This document shows, in pieces, positions 18,076-25,685 of a stretch of DNA of 36,418 bases (within the stretch, counting starts at the first letter, position 1; every line of letters starts with the position of its first letter). The stretch covers positions 1 through 36,418 of the forward strand of contig CAISHO010000111.1 of the NCBI GenBank assembly GCA_903885165.1. The letters are read 5' to 3'. The notes under the pieces are model-generated. The model saw only the letters and a list, made by a program, of their open reading frames with translations. It was not told the DNA's origin and made no database searches. This DNA is from an uncultured Nitrosomonadales bacterium. Lineage in GTDB: Bacteria; Pseudomonadota; Gammaproteobacteria; Burkholderiales; Gallionellaceae. The translations under genes were made by a program, and so were the position numbers.

Positions 18076-19989
18076 TTAGCCGTTATTGCGCTTTTCCAGT
18101 TCCTCCCAGCGCGCCATGATGGTCAGGATTTCCTCTTCGATGGCTTCATTGCGCGTCTGTAATTGCTTGGCGCGTTTTGCATCGTTGCGAAATATCGTGC
18201 CATCTGCCAGATGGGCGGCGATATCGATCTGCTCCTTTTCCAAAATTTCGATGCGCTTAGGTAAAGACTCCAGTTCCTGAGTCTCTTTATAGTTCAGACG
18301 ACTGGCGGCTTTCGGCTTTTCTACGGGGGCGGCAGCTACGCGGGGTGGGGTGGACGTAGCCGGTTTCGATAGGGCTGCGGCGGCCTGAAATTTTTGCACG
18401 CGTACCCAGTCTTCGTAACCGCCGACATATTCCTGCAATTTGCCGTCGCCTTCAAAGGCGATCACCTGAGTGACCACATTGTCCAGGAAGGCGCGGTCAT
18501 GGCTGACCAGAAATAGCGTGCCATCATAGTTGGCCAGCAACTCTTCGAGCAGTTCCAGCGTTTCGATATCCAGATCGTTGGTTGGTTCATCCAGCACCAG
18601 TACGTTAGCAGGTTGTGTGAACAAACGTGCCAGTAGCAGGCGGTTACGTTCGCCACCTGAACAACTCTTGACCGGAGACCGGGCACGCTCGGGCGGGAAC
18701 AGGAAGTCGCCCAGATAACTGATGACGTGCTTTTGCTGACCACCGATTTCAACAAAATCAGCGCCCTGGCTGATGGTGTCGGCCAGCGTCATGTTTTCAT
18801 CGAGCTGTTCGCGCAACTGGTCGAAATAGGCCACTGACATCTTGGTGCCCAGTTTGACCTCGCCTGAATCAGGGTCGATATCGCCCAGTATCATTTTAAG
18901 CAGCGTGCTCTTGCCCGCCCCGTTAGGGCCCAGCAGGCCGATCTTGTCGCCACGCTGGATGCGGCAGGAGAAGTTATCGATCAGGGTACGTCCGCCGTAG
19001 GCCTTGCTGACGTCAGTCAGTTCAGCTACCAGCTTACCTGAACGCTCGCCGGTATCCACTGTCATTTCCACTTTGCCCAGTTTTTCGCGGCGTGCTGAAC
19101 GGTCGCGGCGCAGTTGCTCAAGACGAAGCACGCGCCCCTCGTTACGGGTACGGCGCGCTTTCACGCCCTGACGTATCCACACTTCTTCCTGAGCCAGCAC
19201 CTTGTCAAACTTGGCATTGACCACGGCCTCGTCAGCGAGCATGCGTTCCTTGAGTGCCAGATAAGCGGTGAAGTTGCCCGGGAAGCCGGCCAGTTTGCCG
19301 CGATCAAGTTCGACGATGCGCGTGGCCACGTTGTCCAGGAAGCGTCGATCGTGGGTGACGAACAGCACACTGCCGACAAAATTATTCAACAGACCTTCCA
19401 GCCAGTCGATAGAGGCGAAATCCAGATGGTTGGTCGGCTCATCCAGAATCAATACATCGGGTTCGGCGACCAGGGCTTGCGCCAGGGCTACGCGTTTACG
19501 CTGCCCGCCAGACAGATTGCCGACCAGACGATCCGGGTCCAGATCCAGTTTGGCAATAGCGGTCTCAATGCGTGCCTGCACCGACCAGCCGTCCTGAGAT
19601 TCCAGTTGCGTCTGCAAGTGCTGCATCTCTTCGAGCAGTTTGTCGTAATCCGCGTCCGGCTCACCCAGTTGATGCGAAACATGGTGATAGTCGTGCAACA
19701 GTTTTTGCAGATTGCCCAAGCCTTTTGCTACCGCATCGAACACGCTGTCATCTGGATCGAGCACCGGTTCCTGGCTGACGTAGCAGATGCGAGCGGAAGG
19801 TTGGCGCCATACCAGTCCGTCATCCAGCGTTCCTTGCCCCGCCAGCACGCGCATCATGCTGGATTTGCCGCCACCGTTGCGCCCGATCAGTCCTACGCGT
19901 TCGCCCTCATCGAGTTGAAATTCGGCGTGGTCGAGCAGGGCGACGTGACCGAAGGCTAAGGAGGCTTTATCTAGTGTGATGTATGGCAT
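18076..19989 (-). CDS. uup: ABC-F family ATPase Uup
   Basis: The 637-residue soluble protein has two ABC ATPase domains and no membrane segment. The first has Walker A GRNGGGKSS (36-44), signature LSGGQRKRVALA (159-170) and Walker B ILDEPTNHLD. The second has Walker A GPNGAGKS (354-361) and signature SCSGGERNRLLLARL. A linker (about 240-320) and a charged C-terminal tail (about 540-637, predicted coiled coil, WEELEKRNNG end) give the Uup layout. Uup-type ABC-F proteins act on ribosomes or branched DNA rather than in transport; in E. coli uup mutations affect precise excision of transposons. The start overlaps the stop of the upstream small membrane-protein gene as TAATG, indicating coupling. 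Confidence 0.92.
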   Translation of the reverse strand: MPYITLDKASLAFGHVALLDHAEFQLDEGERVGLIGRNGGGKSSMMRVLAGQGTLDDGLVWRQPSARICYVSQEPVLDPDDSVFDAVAKGLGNLQKLLHDYHHVSHQLGEPDADYDKLLEEMQHLQTQLESQDGWSVQARIETAIAKLDLDPDRLVGNLSGGQRKRVALAQALVAEPDVLILDEPTNHLDFASIDWLEGLLNNFVGSVLFVTHDRRFLDNVATRIVELDRGKLAGFPGNFTAYLALKERMLADEAVVNAKFDKVLAQEEVWIRQGVKARRTRNEGRVLRLEQLRRDRSARREKLGKVEMTVDTGERSGKLVAELTDVSKAYGGRTLIDNFSCRIQRGDKIGLLGPNGAGKSTLLKMILGDIDPDSGEVKLGTKMSVAYFDQLREQLDENMTLADTISQGADFVEIGGQQKHVISYLGDFLFPPERARSPVKSCSGGERNRLLLARLFTQPANVLVLDEPTNDLDIETLELLEELLANYDGTLFLVSHDRAFLDNVVTQVIAFEGDGKLQEYVGGYEDWVRVQKFQAAAALSKPATSTPPRVAAAPVEKPKAASRLNYKETQELESLPKRIEILEKEQIDIAAHLADGTIFRNDAKRAKQLQTRNEAIEEEILTIMARWEELEKRNNG

Positions 19990-20444
19990 TATTTTGTATG
20001 ATCAAAGAGGGCGGATTGAGGGAGTGACGACTGGTAGAGGAAGGAGAAGCCCACGACCCAGAGGGCCATGACCCAGTAGCCGAAAGCATCGGTGAAGCCG
20101 TTCAGTAAGAGTCGCACGTCGTGGTTCTGAATCAAAAACTGGGTAAACTGGAATAGACAGAACAGTGTGGCGAGCACGTTAGCCGCCATCACCAGACGTT
20201 GACCGAGTTGATAGCCACGACCGTCAGGTTTGCCTTCCGGAAATAATGCGCCGCGAAAATGCAGGATCAGGTAGACCGCGCCGAATAGCAGTAATGCGCC
20301 AACCAGACGGCCGGGAATGTCACCTTCGTAGGTGTTCGCGCCCAGTATTTCCAGTACAACGCGTCCGACGGCGGCGACAAAGCCCATCGCCATGGTTTGT
20401 GGAATCAGGAACCAGGCGATAAATAGATTGATACGAGATGGCAT
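19989..20444 (-). CDS. Small multi-pass membrane protein of unknown function
   Basis: I do not recognise this protein. It has 151 residues from the ATG at 20444, which carries a strong GGAGG ribosome site; a longer frame to 20519 has no such support. It has four hydrophobic helices: LFIAWFLIPQTMAMGFVAAV near the start, RLVGALLLFGAVYLILHF, RLVMAANVLATLFCLFQF and FGYWVMALWVVGFSFLY. A charged loop (FPEGKPDGRGYQLGQR) lies between helices 2 and 3. The stop overlaps the uup start (TAATG), so the two are probably translated together. No motif suggests an enzyme. Confidence 0.75.
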   Translation of the reverse strand: MPSRINLFIAWFLIPQTMAMGFVAAVGRVVLEILGANTYEGDIPGRLVGALLLFGAVYLILHFRGALFPEGKPDGRGYQLGQRLVMAANVLATLFCLFQFTQFLIQNHDVRLLLNGFTDAFGYWVMALWVVGFSFLYQSSLPQSALFDHTK

Positions 20445-20494
20445 TATTTTTCCTCCATAATTGTTTGCGTGTAATTCGCGAAGCGTATCGTTCG

Positions 20495-20540
20495 TCCCTT
20501 CCCTCGCTTGCGGGGGCAAGGTTAGGATGGGGGAACGGGG
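20495..20540. repeat. GC-rich extragenic hairpin
   Basis: Between prxQ and the small membrane-protein gene, the stretch starting CCTTCCCTCGCTTGCGGGGG can fold into an 11-bp stem with one bulge. It resembles the short GC-rich CCCTCCCC...GCAAGCGGG extragenic repeats common in proteobacteria. Copy number elsewhere cannot be judged from this window. Confidence 0.4.
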
Positions 20541-20544
20541 ATGG

Positions 20545-21105
20545 TTATTTCATCATCGGGGATTGATGTTCCATGGCTGTTAATTTTTTCAGGTCTGCAA
20601 TGATTTCCTTCGAATGCCTTGAGGTTTCCACACTCAGGTATTCGCGGCAAATATTGCCTTGCGGGTCGATCATAAAAGTGAAGCGGCGTGCCAGTTTCAT
20701 GATGCCCAGATTCAGCAGAGCACCGTAACTGTCGGCTACCGCGCCGCTCTTATCAGCCAGCAAGGGGAAGGGCAGGTGATACTTTTCCGCAAATTTAGCA
20801 TGGCTGTCACTGTCGTCTACGCTGATGCCGATCACTTGTGCACCCATTTCTGTCAGTTGGTGCAGATCGTCGCGAAACGCACAGGCTTCCTGTGTGCAAC
20901 CTGGTGTGTCATCTTTTGGATAAAAATACAGCACTAAATATTTGCCGCGATAATCTTGCAAAGCGTGCTGATGACCGTGTTGGTCGGGTAAAATGAATTC
21001 GGGTGCGGGCTTGCCTAATTCAGGCAAATCGCCGGCACGCGCCGCGCGCGCCACAAACAGGGCCGCGAAAATAATCAACGCGGCGAATATAGCTAACCAT
21101 TTCAT
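20545..21105 (-). CDS. PrxQ/Bcp-type peroxiredoxin with an N-terminal export or anchor segment
   Basis: The 186-residue protein has an N-terminal hydrophobic stretch (LAIFAALIIFAALFVARAA, about 4-22) followed by a full PrxQ/Bcp thioredoxin-fold domain. The active site YPKDDTPGCTQEAC places the peroxidatic Cys at 70 and the resolving Cys at 75, the C-x4-C arrangement of PrxQ. The domain reduces hydrogen peroxide and alkyl hydroperoxides with thiol donors. Classic Bcp is cytoplasmic; here the leader ends AARAG, so a cleaved signal or membrane anchor is plausible and the enzyme would act in the periplasm (inference). An AAGG ribosome site lies six bases before the ATG. Confidence 0.9.
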   Translation of the reverse strand: MKWLAIFAALIIFAALFVARAARAGDLPELGKPAPEFILPDQHGHQHALQDYRGKYLVLYFYPKDDTPGCTQEACAFRDDLHQLTEMGAQVIGISVDDSDSHAKFAEKYHLPFPLLADKSGAVADSYGALLNLGIMKLARRFTFMIDPQGNICREYLSVETSRHSKEIIADLKKLTAMEHQSPMMK

Positions 21106-21165
21106 TGTACGCCTTAGTTTGTGAGGGTAATTTACCTTAGCCGCGCATGATACCAGTGCCGGGGT

Positions 21166-21193
21166 TTAGATTACAGCGCATTTCCGTTACAAT
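21166..21193 (+). promoter_or_regulatory. Probable tRNA promoter
   Basis: TACAAT (21188-21193) is a good -10 box ending nine bases before the mature tRNA. A weak -35 (TTAGAT, 21166-21171) stands 16 bp upstream. A GC-rich discriminator (GCGCCCGCT) follows the -10, as in growth-rate and stringently controlled stable-RNA promoters. The -10 overlaps an inverted repeat, GCGCATT/AATGCGC (21176-21182/21191-21197). Confidence 0.55.
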
Positions 21194-21202
21194 GCGCCCG
21201 CT

Positions 21203-21277
21203 GTCCTCGTCGTAAAATGGATATTACCGCCCCCTCCTAAGGGGCAATTACAGGTTCGATTCCTGTCGAGGACACCA
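21203..21277 (+). tRNA. tRNA-Arg (anticodon CCT)
   Basis: All four arms fold: acceptor GTCCTCG with CGAGGAC, D stem GTAA/TTAC, anticodon stem GCCCC/GGGGC around loop CTCCTAA (anticodon CCT, reading AGG), a four-base variable loop, and T arm ACAGG-TTCGATT-CCTGT. CCA is encoded (21275-21277). The gene is 75 nt long. It stands alone between prxQ, transcribed away, and the orphan mlaF-like gene. Confidence 0.95.
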
Positions 21278-21597
21278 GTTTGTTGTTTTAATTCAATATA
21301 TTAAATTTATTTAGAGCTATTTTTTATATCGATAAATAGCAACGATCTATGCTTGCAAACTGGCTACATCAACGCTGCTCATTTTTATCTTAGCCCGCTG
21401 TACTTAGCCGTTGATTGTAATCGGCATCATTTCTACCATGGCGTTCCGTATTAAATAATACAGTCTGAGCCCGCTAGTTTTTCAGTATTCCGCACTAGTA
21501 GAAATAACGTTCTAGGGAATATAGAGAAAAAGGGGGCCGAAAAATTGCGAAATGACCCTGACCGGATTGGGTCAGAATTATTTATTTGACGGCAAAA
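21278..21597. other. AT-rich gap between tRNA-Arg and the mlaF-like gene
   Basis: No gene is seen. The composition is clearly more AT-rich than the flanks. GCTATTT (21316-21322) and AAATAGC (21334-21340) form a 7-bp stem that could end the tRNA transcript or be chance. Near the mlaF-like gene, CTGACC (21558-21563) and GGTCAG (21570-21575) form a 6-bp inverted repeat about 25 bp before the proposed start, followed by AATTATTTATTT. No duplicate of the tRNA 3' end was found in the window. Confidence 0.4.
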
Positions 21598-22434
21598 ATG
21601 ATAACATCCCATGCGATATTAAGCGCTCATCAAGGAAAGATATTGAAGCACACCAATTTAATCGAAGTCAGTGATCTGCATTTCGCCTACGGAAAAAACA
21701 AGGTGCTCAAAGGCATCAACCTTACTATTCCTCACGGTAAAGTGGTGGCGATACTTGGCGTCAGCGGATGCGGCAAGAGCACGTTGCTGCATCATTTTGG
21801 CGGACAACTGAAACCGGATCGTGGCAGTGTCACTTTTGAAGGTAAAGTAATCCATAAGTTGGGTAATAACGAACTGTATGCGGTGCGTCGAGAAATGGGC
21901 ATGATGTTCCAGGTCAGCGGCTTGTTCAGCGACTTGACTGTGTATGACAATCTGGCTTTTCCGATGCGAGAACACACCGATCTATCGGAAGAGATGATCC
22001 GCGATCTGGTACTGATGAAATTGCAGGCGGTTGGTTTGCGCGGCGCACACGGATTGATGCCGAAAGATTTGTCGGGCGGTATGGAGCGACGCGTTGCGCT
22101 GGCGCGGGCGATTGCGCTTGATCCGACCTTGATTATCTACGACGAGCCATTTGCGGGTCTTGACCCTATTTCTTTGAATATTATTGCAAATTTGATTCGA
22201 AAACTGAATGATGCGTTGGGGGTGACTTCAGTTGTGGTCACTTACGATATGTCAGAGTCGCTTAAAATTGCTGACTATGTGTATTTTATTCATGAAGGCG
22301 TGGTCGTGGCTGAGGGTGAATCGGCTGATATGCTGTCGTCAAAAGATCCTTTCGTACATCAGTTTGTCCATGCACAGCCGGATGGTCCGGTCGCTTTTCA
22401 GTATCCTTGCAGGCCTTATGCGGAAGATTTGTAA
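21598..22434 (+). CDS. Orphan MlaF-like ABC ATPase with altered H-loop
   Basis: This is a single ABC ATPase of about 278 residues. Its sequence is closest to MlaF, the ATPase of the Mla system that moves phospholipids between the membranes: LIEVSDLHFAYG start, Walker A GVSGCGKST, Q-loop MGMMFQVSGLFSDLTVYDN, signature LSGGMERRVALARAIALDP, Walker B TLIIYDEPFAGLDP and the MlaF-type tail DPFVHQFVHAQPDGPVAFQY. The H-loop reads VVVTYDMSES: the switch histidine (E. coli MlaF His203) is Tyr, at residue 216 here. No mlaE, mlaD, mlaC or mlaB gene is nearby. The start is uncertain: ATG 21598 is used, TTG 21586 extends it, and TTG 21643 has AAGGAAAG upstream. Confidence 0.85.
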   Translation: MITSHAILSAHQGKILKHTNLIEVSDLHFAYGKNKVLKGINLTIPHGKVVAILGVSGCGKSTLLHHFGGQLKPDRGSVTFEGKVIHKLGNNELYAVRREMGMMFQVSGLFSDLTVYDNLAFPMREHTDLSEEMIRDLVLMKLQAVGLRGAHGLMPKDLSGGMERRVALARAIALDPTLIIYDEPFAGLDPISLNIIANLIRKLNDALGVTSVVVTYDMSESLKIADYVYFIHEGVVVAEGESADMLSSKDPFVHQFVHAQPDGPVAFQYPCRPYAEDL

Positions 22435-22447
22435 TTAACCGAGATAG

Positions 22448-22620
22448 TTCATTAGCTTAAAATGCGTTATTCCCGCGCAGGCGGGAATCCAGACGATTAA
22501 TCAAAGTCCCGCGTAGCGGCTCAACACCGCTTTTTTGTCCCTGCCTGCAGCAGGTAGGGGCTTTGCCGGATATTTCATCTTGTTGGATTCCCGCCTGCGC
22601 GGGAATGACGGGCTAATGAA
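22448..22620. repeat. MITE-like inverted-repeat element between mlaF-like gene and acnA
   Basis: A 23-bp perfect inverted repeat (22469-22491 against 22584-22606) starts with ATTCCCGCGCAGGCGGGAAT, the sequence pattern of the dRS3 repeats known from Neisseria. Outside it, TTCATTAGC (22448-22456) and GCTAATGAA (22612-22620) are again exact reverse complements, so the whole 173 bp has terminal inverted repeats of about 44 bp with a mismatched middle. The interior has no gene. This is the architecture of a small non-autonomous mobile element. Confidence 0.75.
22515..22536 (+). terminator. Possible terminator of the mlaF-like gene inside the repeat element
   Basis: AGCGG (22515-22519) and CCGCT (22527-22531) form a short stem with a 7-nt loop, followed by an unbroken run of Ts to 22536. 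The stem is only 5 bp, so termination would be partial. Confidence 0.45.
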
Positions 22621-22645
22621 TTATTTGGGATTAATTCACTGCGCT

Positions 22646-22669
22646 CATCCCGGCTTTGACACCGGGATG
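22646..22669. other. Hairpin 3' of acnA
   Basis: CATCCCGG (22646-22653) and CCGGGATG (22662-22669) form a perfect 8-bp stem with an 8-nt loop, 11 bp downstream of the acnA stop. Neither strand has a strong T-run after it; it could stabilise or partly terminate the acnA message. Confidence 0.45.
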
Positions 22670-22680
22670 GCTTTGTAGCT

Positions 22681-25374
22681 TTAGCCGCGTGCGACGAGTT
22701 CCTTCAATACGTACGGAAGGATGCCGCCAGCGCGGTAGTAATCCACTTCGATCGGAGTGTCGATGCGCAGTAGCAAGGGAACTTGTGCTGTTGTGCCATC
22801 GGCACGCGTGATGATCAACGTGACATCCTGTTGCGGTTTTAATACACCGTCGATGCCGGTGATACTGAAACTTTCATCGCCCAGCAAACCTAAGCTGGCG
22901 ATCGAGGTGTCACCCTTGAATTGTAATGGCAACACGCCCATGCCCACCAGATTGCTGCGGTGGATACGTTCGTAGGATTTGGCGATCACCGCTTTTACGC
23001 CCAGCAGTTGCGTACCCTTGGCCGCCCAGTCGCGGGATGAACCGGTACCATATTCTTCTCCGGCGAAGATGACGGTGGCAGTGCCTTCGTTAATGTAGCT
23101 CATCGCCGCATCATAGATCGCGGTCTGTGCGCCCTTATATAAGGTGTAGCCGCCTTCGATGCGGCTGCCATCAGAGTTCGCCGGCAACATCAGGTTTTTG
23201 ACACGGACATTGGCAAACGTGCCGCGCATCATGACTTCATGGTTGCCGCGACGTGAGCCGTAGCTGTTGAAATCGCGCACCGTGACGCCGTGTTCCTGCA
23301 AGTATTTACCGGCCGGAGTGGATGGCTTGAAACTACCGGCCGGGCTGATGTGGTCGGTGGTGACGGAATCGCCAAAGATCGCCAGTGCGCGTGCGCCGAC
23401 GATATTAGCCACAACAGGCACTGCAGCATCGAAGAACGGTGGACGGGCGATGTAAGTCGAATCATCCCATTGATACAGTTCGCCGGTAGGGGCGGTGATC
23501 GCATTCCACAGCGGCAGATCGCGGGTCAGGTCGCTATATAGTTCGCGGTAGACTGCAGGGTCTGTGGCGAACTGGCTGACAGCCTGAATTTCTGCATTGG
23601 AAGGCCAGATGTCGCGCAGGAACACCGGATTACCTTCTTTGTCCGTACCGAGCGCTTCGGTATCCAGATTGATGTTCACGTGACCGGCAATCGCGTAGGC
23701 CACCACCAGCGGCGGGGACGCCAAAAAGTTAGACTTGATATTGGCGTGGATACGCGCTTCGAAGTTACGGTTGCCTGACAACACGGCAGCGGCGATCAGA
23801 TCGTTTTTGACGATAGTTTCTTCGATGTGCGGCTCCAAGGGGCCTGAGTTACCGATACAGGTAGTGCAACCGTAAGCGGCGACGCTAAAACCCAACTGTT
23901 CCAGATAGGGTAGCAGACCGGCATTGGTCAGATACGCCGTGACCACGCGTGAACCGGGGGCTAGGGTGGTCTTGATGTGCTTTTTAACCGACAAGCCCTT
24001 TTCTACCGCCTTCTTAGCCAGCAAACCGGCGGCGAGCAACACGCTAGGATTGGAGGTGTTGGTGCAGGAGGTGATCGCTGCGATCAATACATCGCCATTG
24101 CCGATTTCAACGCCGTCGACGCCTGTCGCATAGCGTTGTCCCAGCTTTTCAGCAGGTTGATTGAAACCGCTTTGCGCTGTCGGTTTGGAAAACAGTGCGT
24201 CGAACGATTCGTGCATTTTGGACAGGGCAATGCGATCCTGAGGACGCTTAGGGCCGGCGAGTGATGGCTCTATGCTGCCCAAGTCGAGGGTGACGACATT
24301 GCTGTAGTCGATATCGCCGTCTTTAGGAATGCCGTATAAGCCTTGTGCCTTGAAGTAGGCGGAAAATGCATCCAGTTCCTGTTCGGTGCGACCAGTGTTG
24401 CGCATGAAGTTGACAGTGACATCATCGACCGGGAAGAAACCCATGGTAGCGCCATATTCCGGTGCCATGTTGGCGATGGTCGCGCGGTCTGGCAGAGTCA
24501 GGGATGCCGTGCCGGTGCCGAAGAATTCGACGAACTTGCCAACGACTTTCTGGCTGCGCAGCAATTCGGTGACGGTCAGTACCAGATCGGTGGCGGTGAC
24601 GCCTTCTTTCAATGCGCCGGTCAAATTCACACCAACCACATCAGGCGTGAGGAAGTAAACCGGTTGACCCAGCATGCCCGCTTCCGCTTCGATACCGCCC
24701 ACGCCCCAGCCGACGACGCCGATGCCGTTGATCATGGTGGTGTGAGAGTCGGTACCAACCAGGGTGTCAGGGTAGTAAACGCCATTCTTATTTTGTACGC
24801 CGCGCGCCAGATATTCCAGATTGACCTGATGCACGATACCGATGCCGGGTGGCACGACCTTAAAGGTGTCAAATGCCTGCATACCCCACTTCATGAAACG
24901 ATAGCGCTCAGTGTTGCGCTCAAATTCCATTTCCATATTGATGCGTAGCGCATCCGGATTGTTAAAGCTGTCTATCTGTACCGAGTGATCGACCACCAGA
25001 TTGACTGGAACCAGCGGTTCGATGATCTTAGGGTCGCAGCCTTGTGCTTGAGCAGCGTCGCGCATCGCGGCCAAATCGGCCAGCAGCGGAACACCGGTGA
25101 AATCCTGTAAGACGATACGGGCAACGACGAAGGGAATTTCTTCGGTGCGCGGTGCATTCGGTTGCCAGCCGGCCAGTTCACGGACATGGGCTTCGGATAC
25201 CTTCTTGTCGTCATAATTGCGCAACACAGCTTCCAGCACGATACGGATGGATACAGGTAGTCGTGAAATCTTGCCGAGTCCCGCCGCTTCCAGCGCGGGC
25301 AGAGAGTAATACGTGCCCTGTACACCATTGGCGAGATTGAATGATGAACGTGTGTCGAACAGGTTATGCGTCAT
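22681..25374 (-). CDS. acnA: Aconitate hydratase AcnA
   Basis: The 897-residue protein matches AcnA/IRP1-type aconitase in length and order. It isomerises citrate to isocitrate in the TCA cycle with a [4Fe-4S] cluster. The cluster cysteines are visible as Cys437 in [10 protein letters not shown] and Cys503 and Cys506 in [25 protein letters not shown] and the swivel-domain [19 protein letters not shown] and [14 protein letters not shown] segments carry known substrate-binding residues. The start at 25374 has GGAG about ten bases upstream. The gene is convergent with the mlaF-like gene, and no other TCA gene is adjacent. Confidence 0.97.
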   Translation of the reverse strand: MTHNLFDTRSSFNLANGVQGTYYSLPALEAAGLGKISRLPVSIRIVLEAVLRNYDDKKVSEAHVRELAGWQPNAPRTEEIPFVVARIVLQDFTGVPLLADLAAMRDAAQAQGCDPKIIEPLVPVNLVVDHSVQIDSFNNPDALRINMEMEFERNTERYRFMKWGMQAFDTFKVVPPGIGIVHQVNLEYLARGVQNKNGVYYPDTLVGTDSHTTMINGIGVVGWGVGGIEAEAGMLGQPVYFLTPDVVGVNLTGALKEGVTATDLVLTVTELLRSQKVVGKFVEFFGTGTASLTLPDRATIANMAPEYGATMGFFPVDDVTVNFMRNTGRTEQELDAFSAYFKAQGLYGIPKDGDIDYSNVVTLDLGSIEPSLAGPKRPQDRIALSKMHESFDALFSKPTAQSGFNQPAEKLGQRYATGVDGVEIGNGDVLIAAITSCTNTSNPSVLLAAGLLAKKAVEKGLSVKKHIKTTLAPGSRVVTAYLTNAGLLPYLEQLGFSVAAYGCTTCIGNSGPLEPHIEETIVKNDLIAAAVLSGNRNFEARIHANIKSNFLASPPLVVAYAIAGHVNINLDTEALGTDKEGNPVFLRDIWPSNAEIQAVSQFATDPAVYRELYSDLTRDLPLWNAITAPTGELYQWDDSTYIARPPFFDAAVPVVANIVGARALAIFGDSVTTDHISPAGSFKPSTPAGKYLQEHGVTVRDFNSYGSRRGNHEVMMRGTFANVRVKNLMLPANSDGSRIEGGYTLYKGAQTAIYDAAMSYINEGTATVIFAGEEYGTGSSRDWAAKGTQLLGVKAVIAKSYERIHRSNLVGMGVLPLQFKGDTSIASLGLLGDESFSITGIDGVLKPQQDVTLIITRADGTTAQVPLLLRIDTPIEVDYYRAGGILPYVLKELVARG

Positions 25375-25685
25375 AGCTATGGCTCCGAATTACACAAGAT
25401 AAGAAGGGGATGTGATTATAACCAGTTACACGGTTTGGTGAAGTATGTGATAAATATGAATTAATCTATAATTATTAGGTTAACATGATGAAAAATAAAG
25501 ATAATATTATATTTTTAGCGCGATAAGCATCTAAAAAATATTTTATAATTAACATCTTTTGTTATAAATACAGACTATAAGCATGCGGTGATTTTTAAAA
25601 TCAGACCTAAGTCTGATAGTATGCGCATCCATCCTGGTGTGAGAATCGGGTGGCGTTTTTATATGTACATGGATGGGTTTCGATT
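25375..25685. promoter_or_regulatory. AT-rich divergent region between acnA and the RND operon, with a palindrome
   Basis: The gap is strongly AT-rich and holds no gene. ATCAGAC (25600-25606) and GTCTGAT (25611-25617) form a 7-bp palindrome around CTAA, 32 bp before the GTG alternative start of the efflux operon. It is a candidate operator for an unlinked regulator. No clear -35/-10 pair can be chosen among the many AT-rich options. Confidence 0.4.

Noticed and set aside
17863-18162. 99-residue plus-strand open frame after emrB
   Set aside because: It runs through a terminator-like hairpin and into the end of uup on the other strand, and has no family resemblance.
19114-19959. 281-residue plus-strand open frame
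   Set aside because: It is antisense to the first ATPase domain of uup; long mirror frames are common opposite conserved genes of this codon usage.
24343-24948. 201-residue plus-strand open frame
   Set aside because: It is antisense to acnA, whose catalytic motifs are intact in the other strand.
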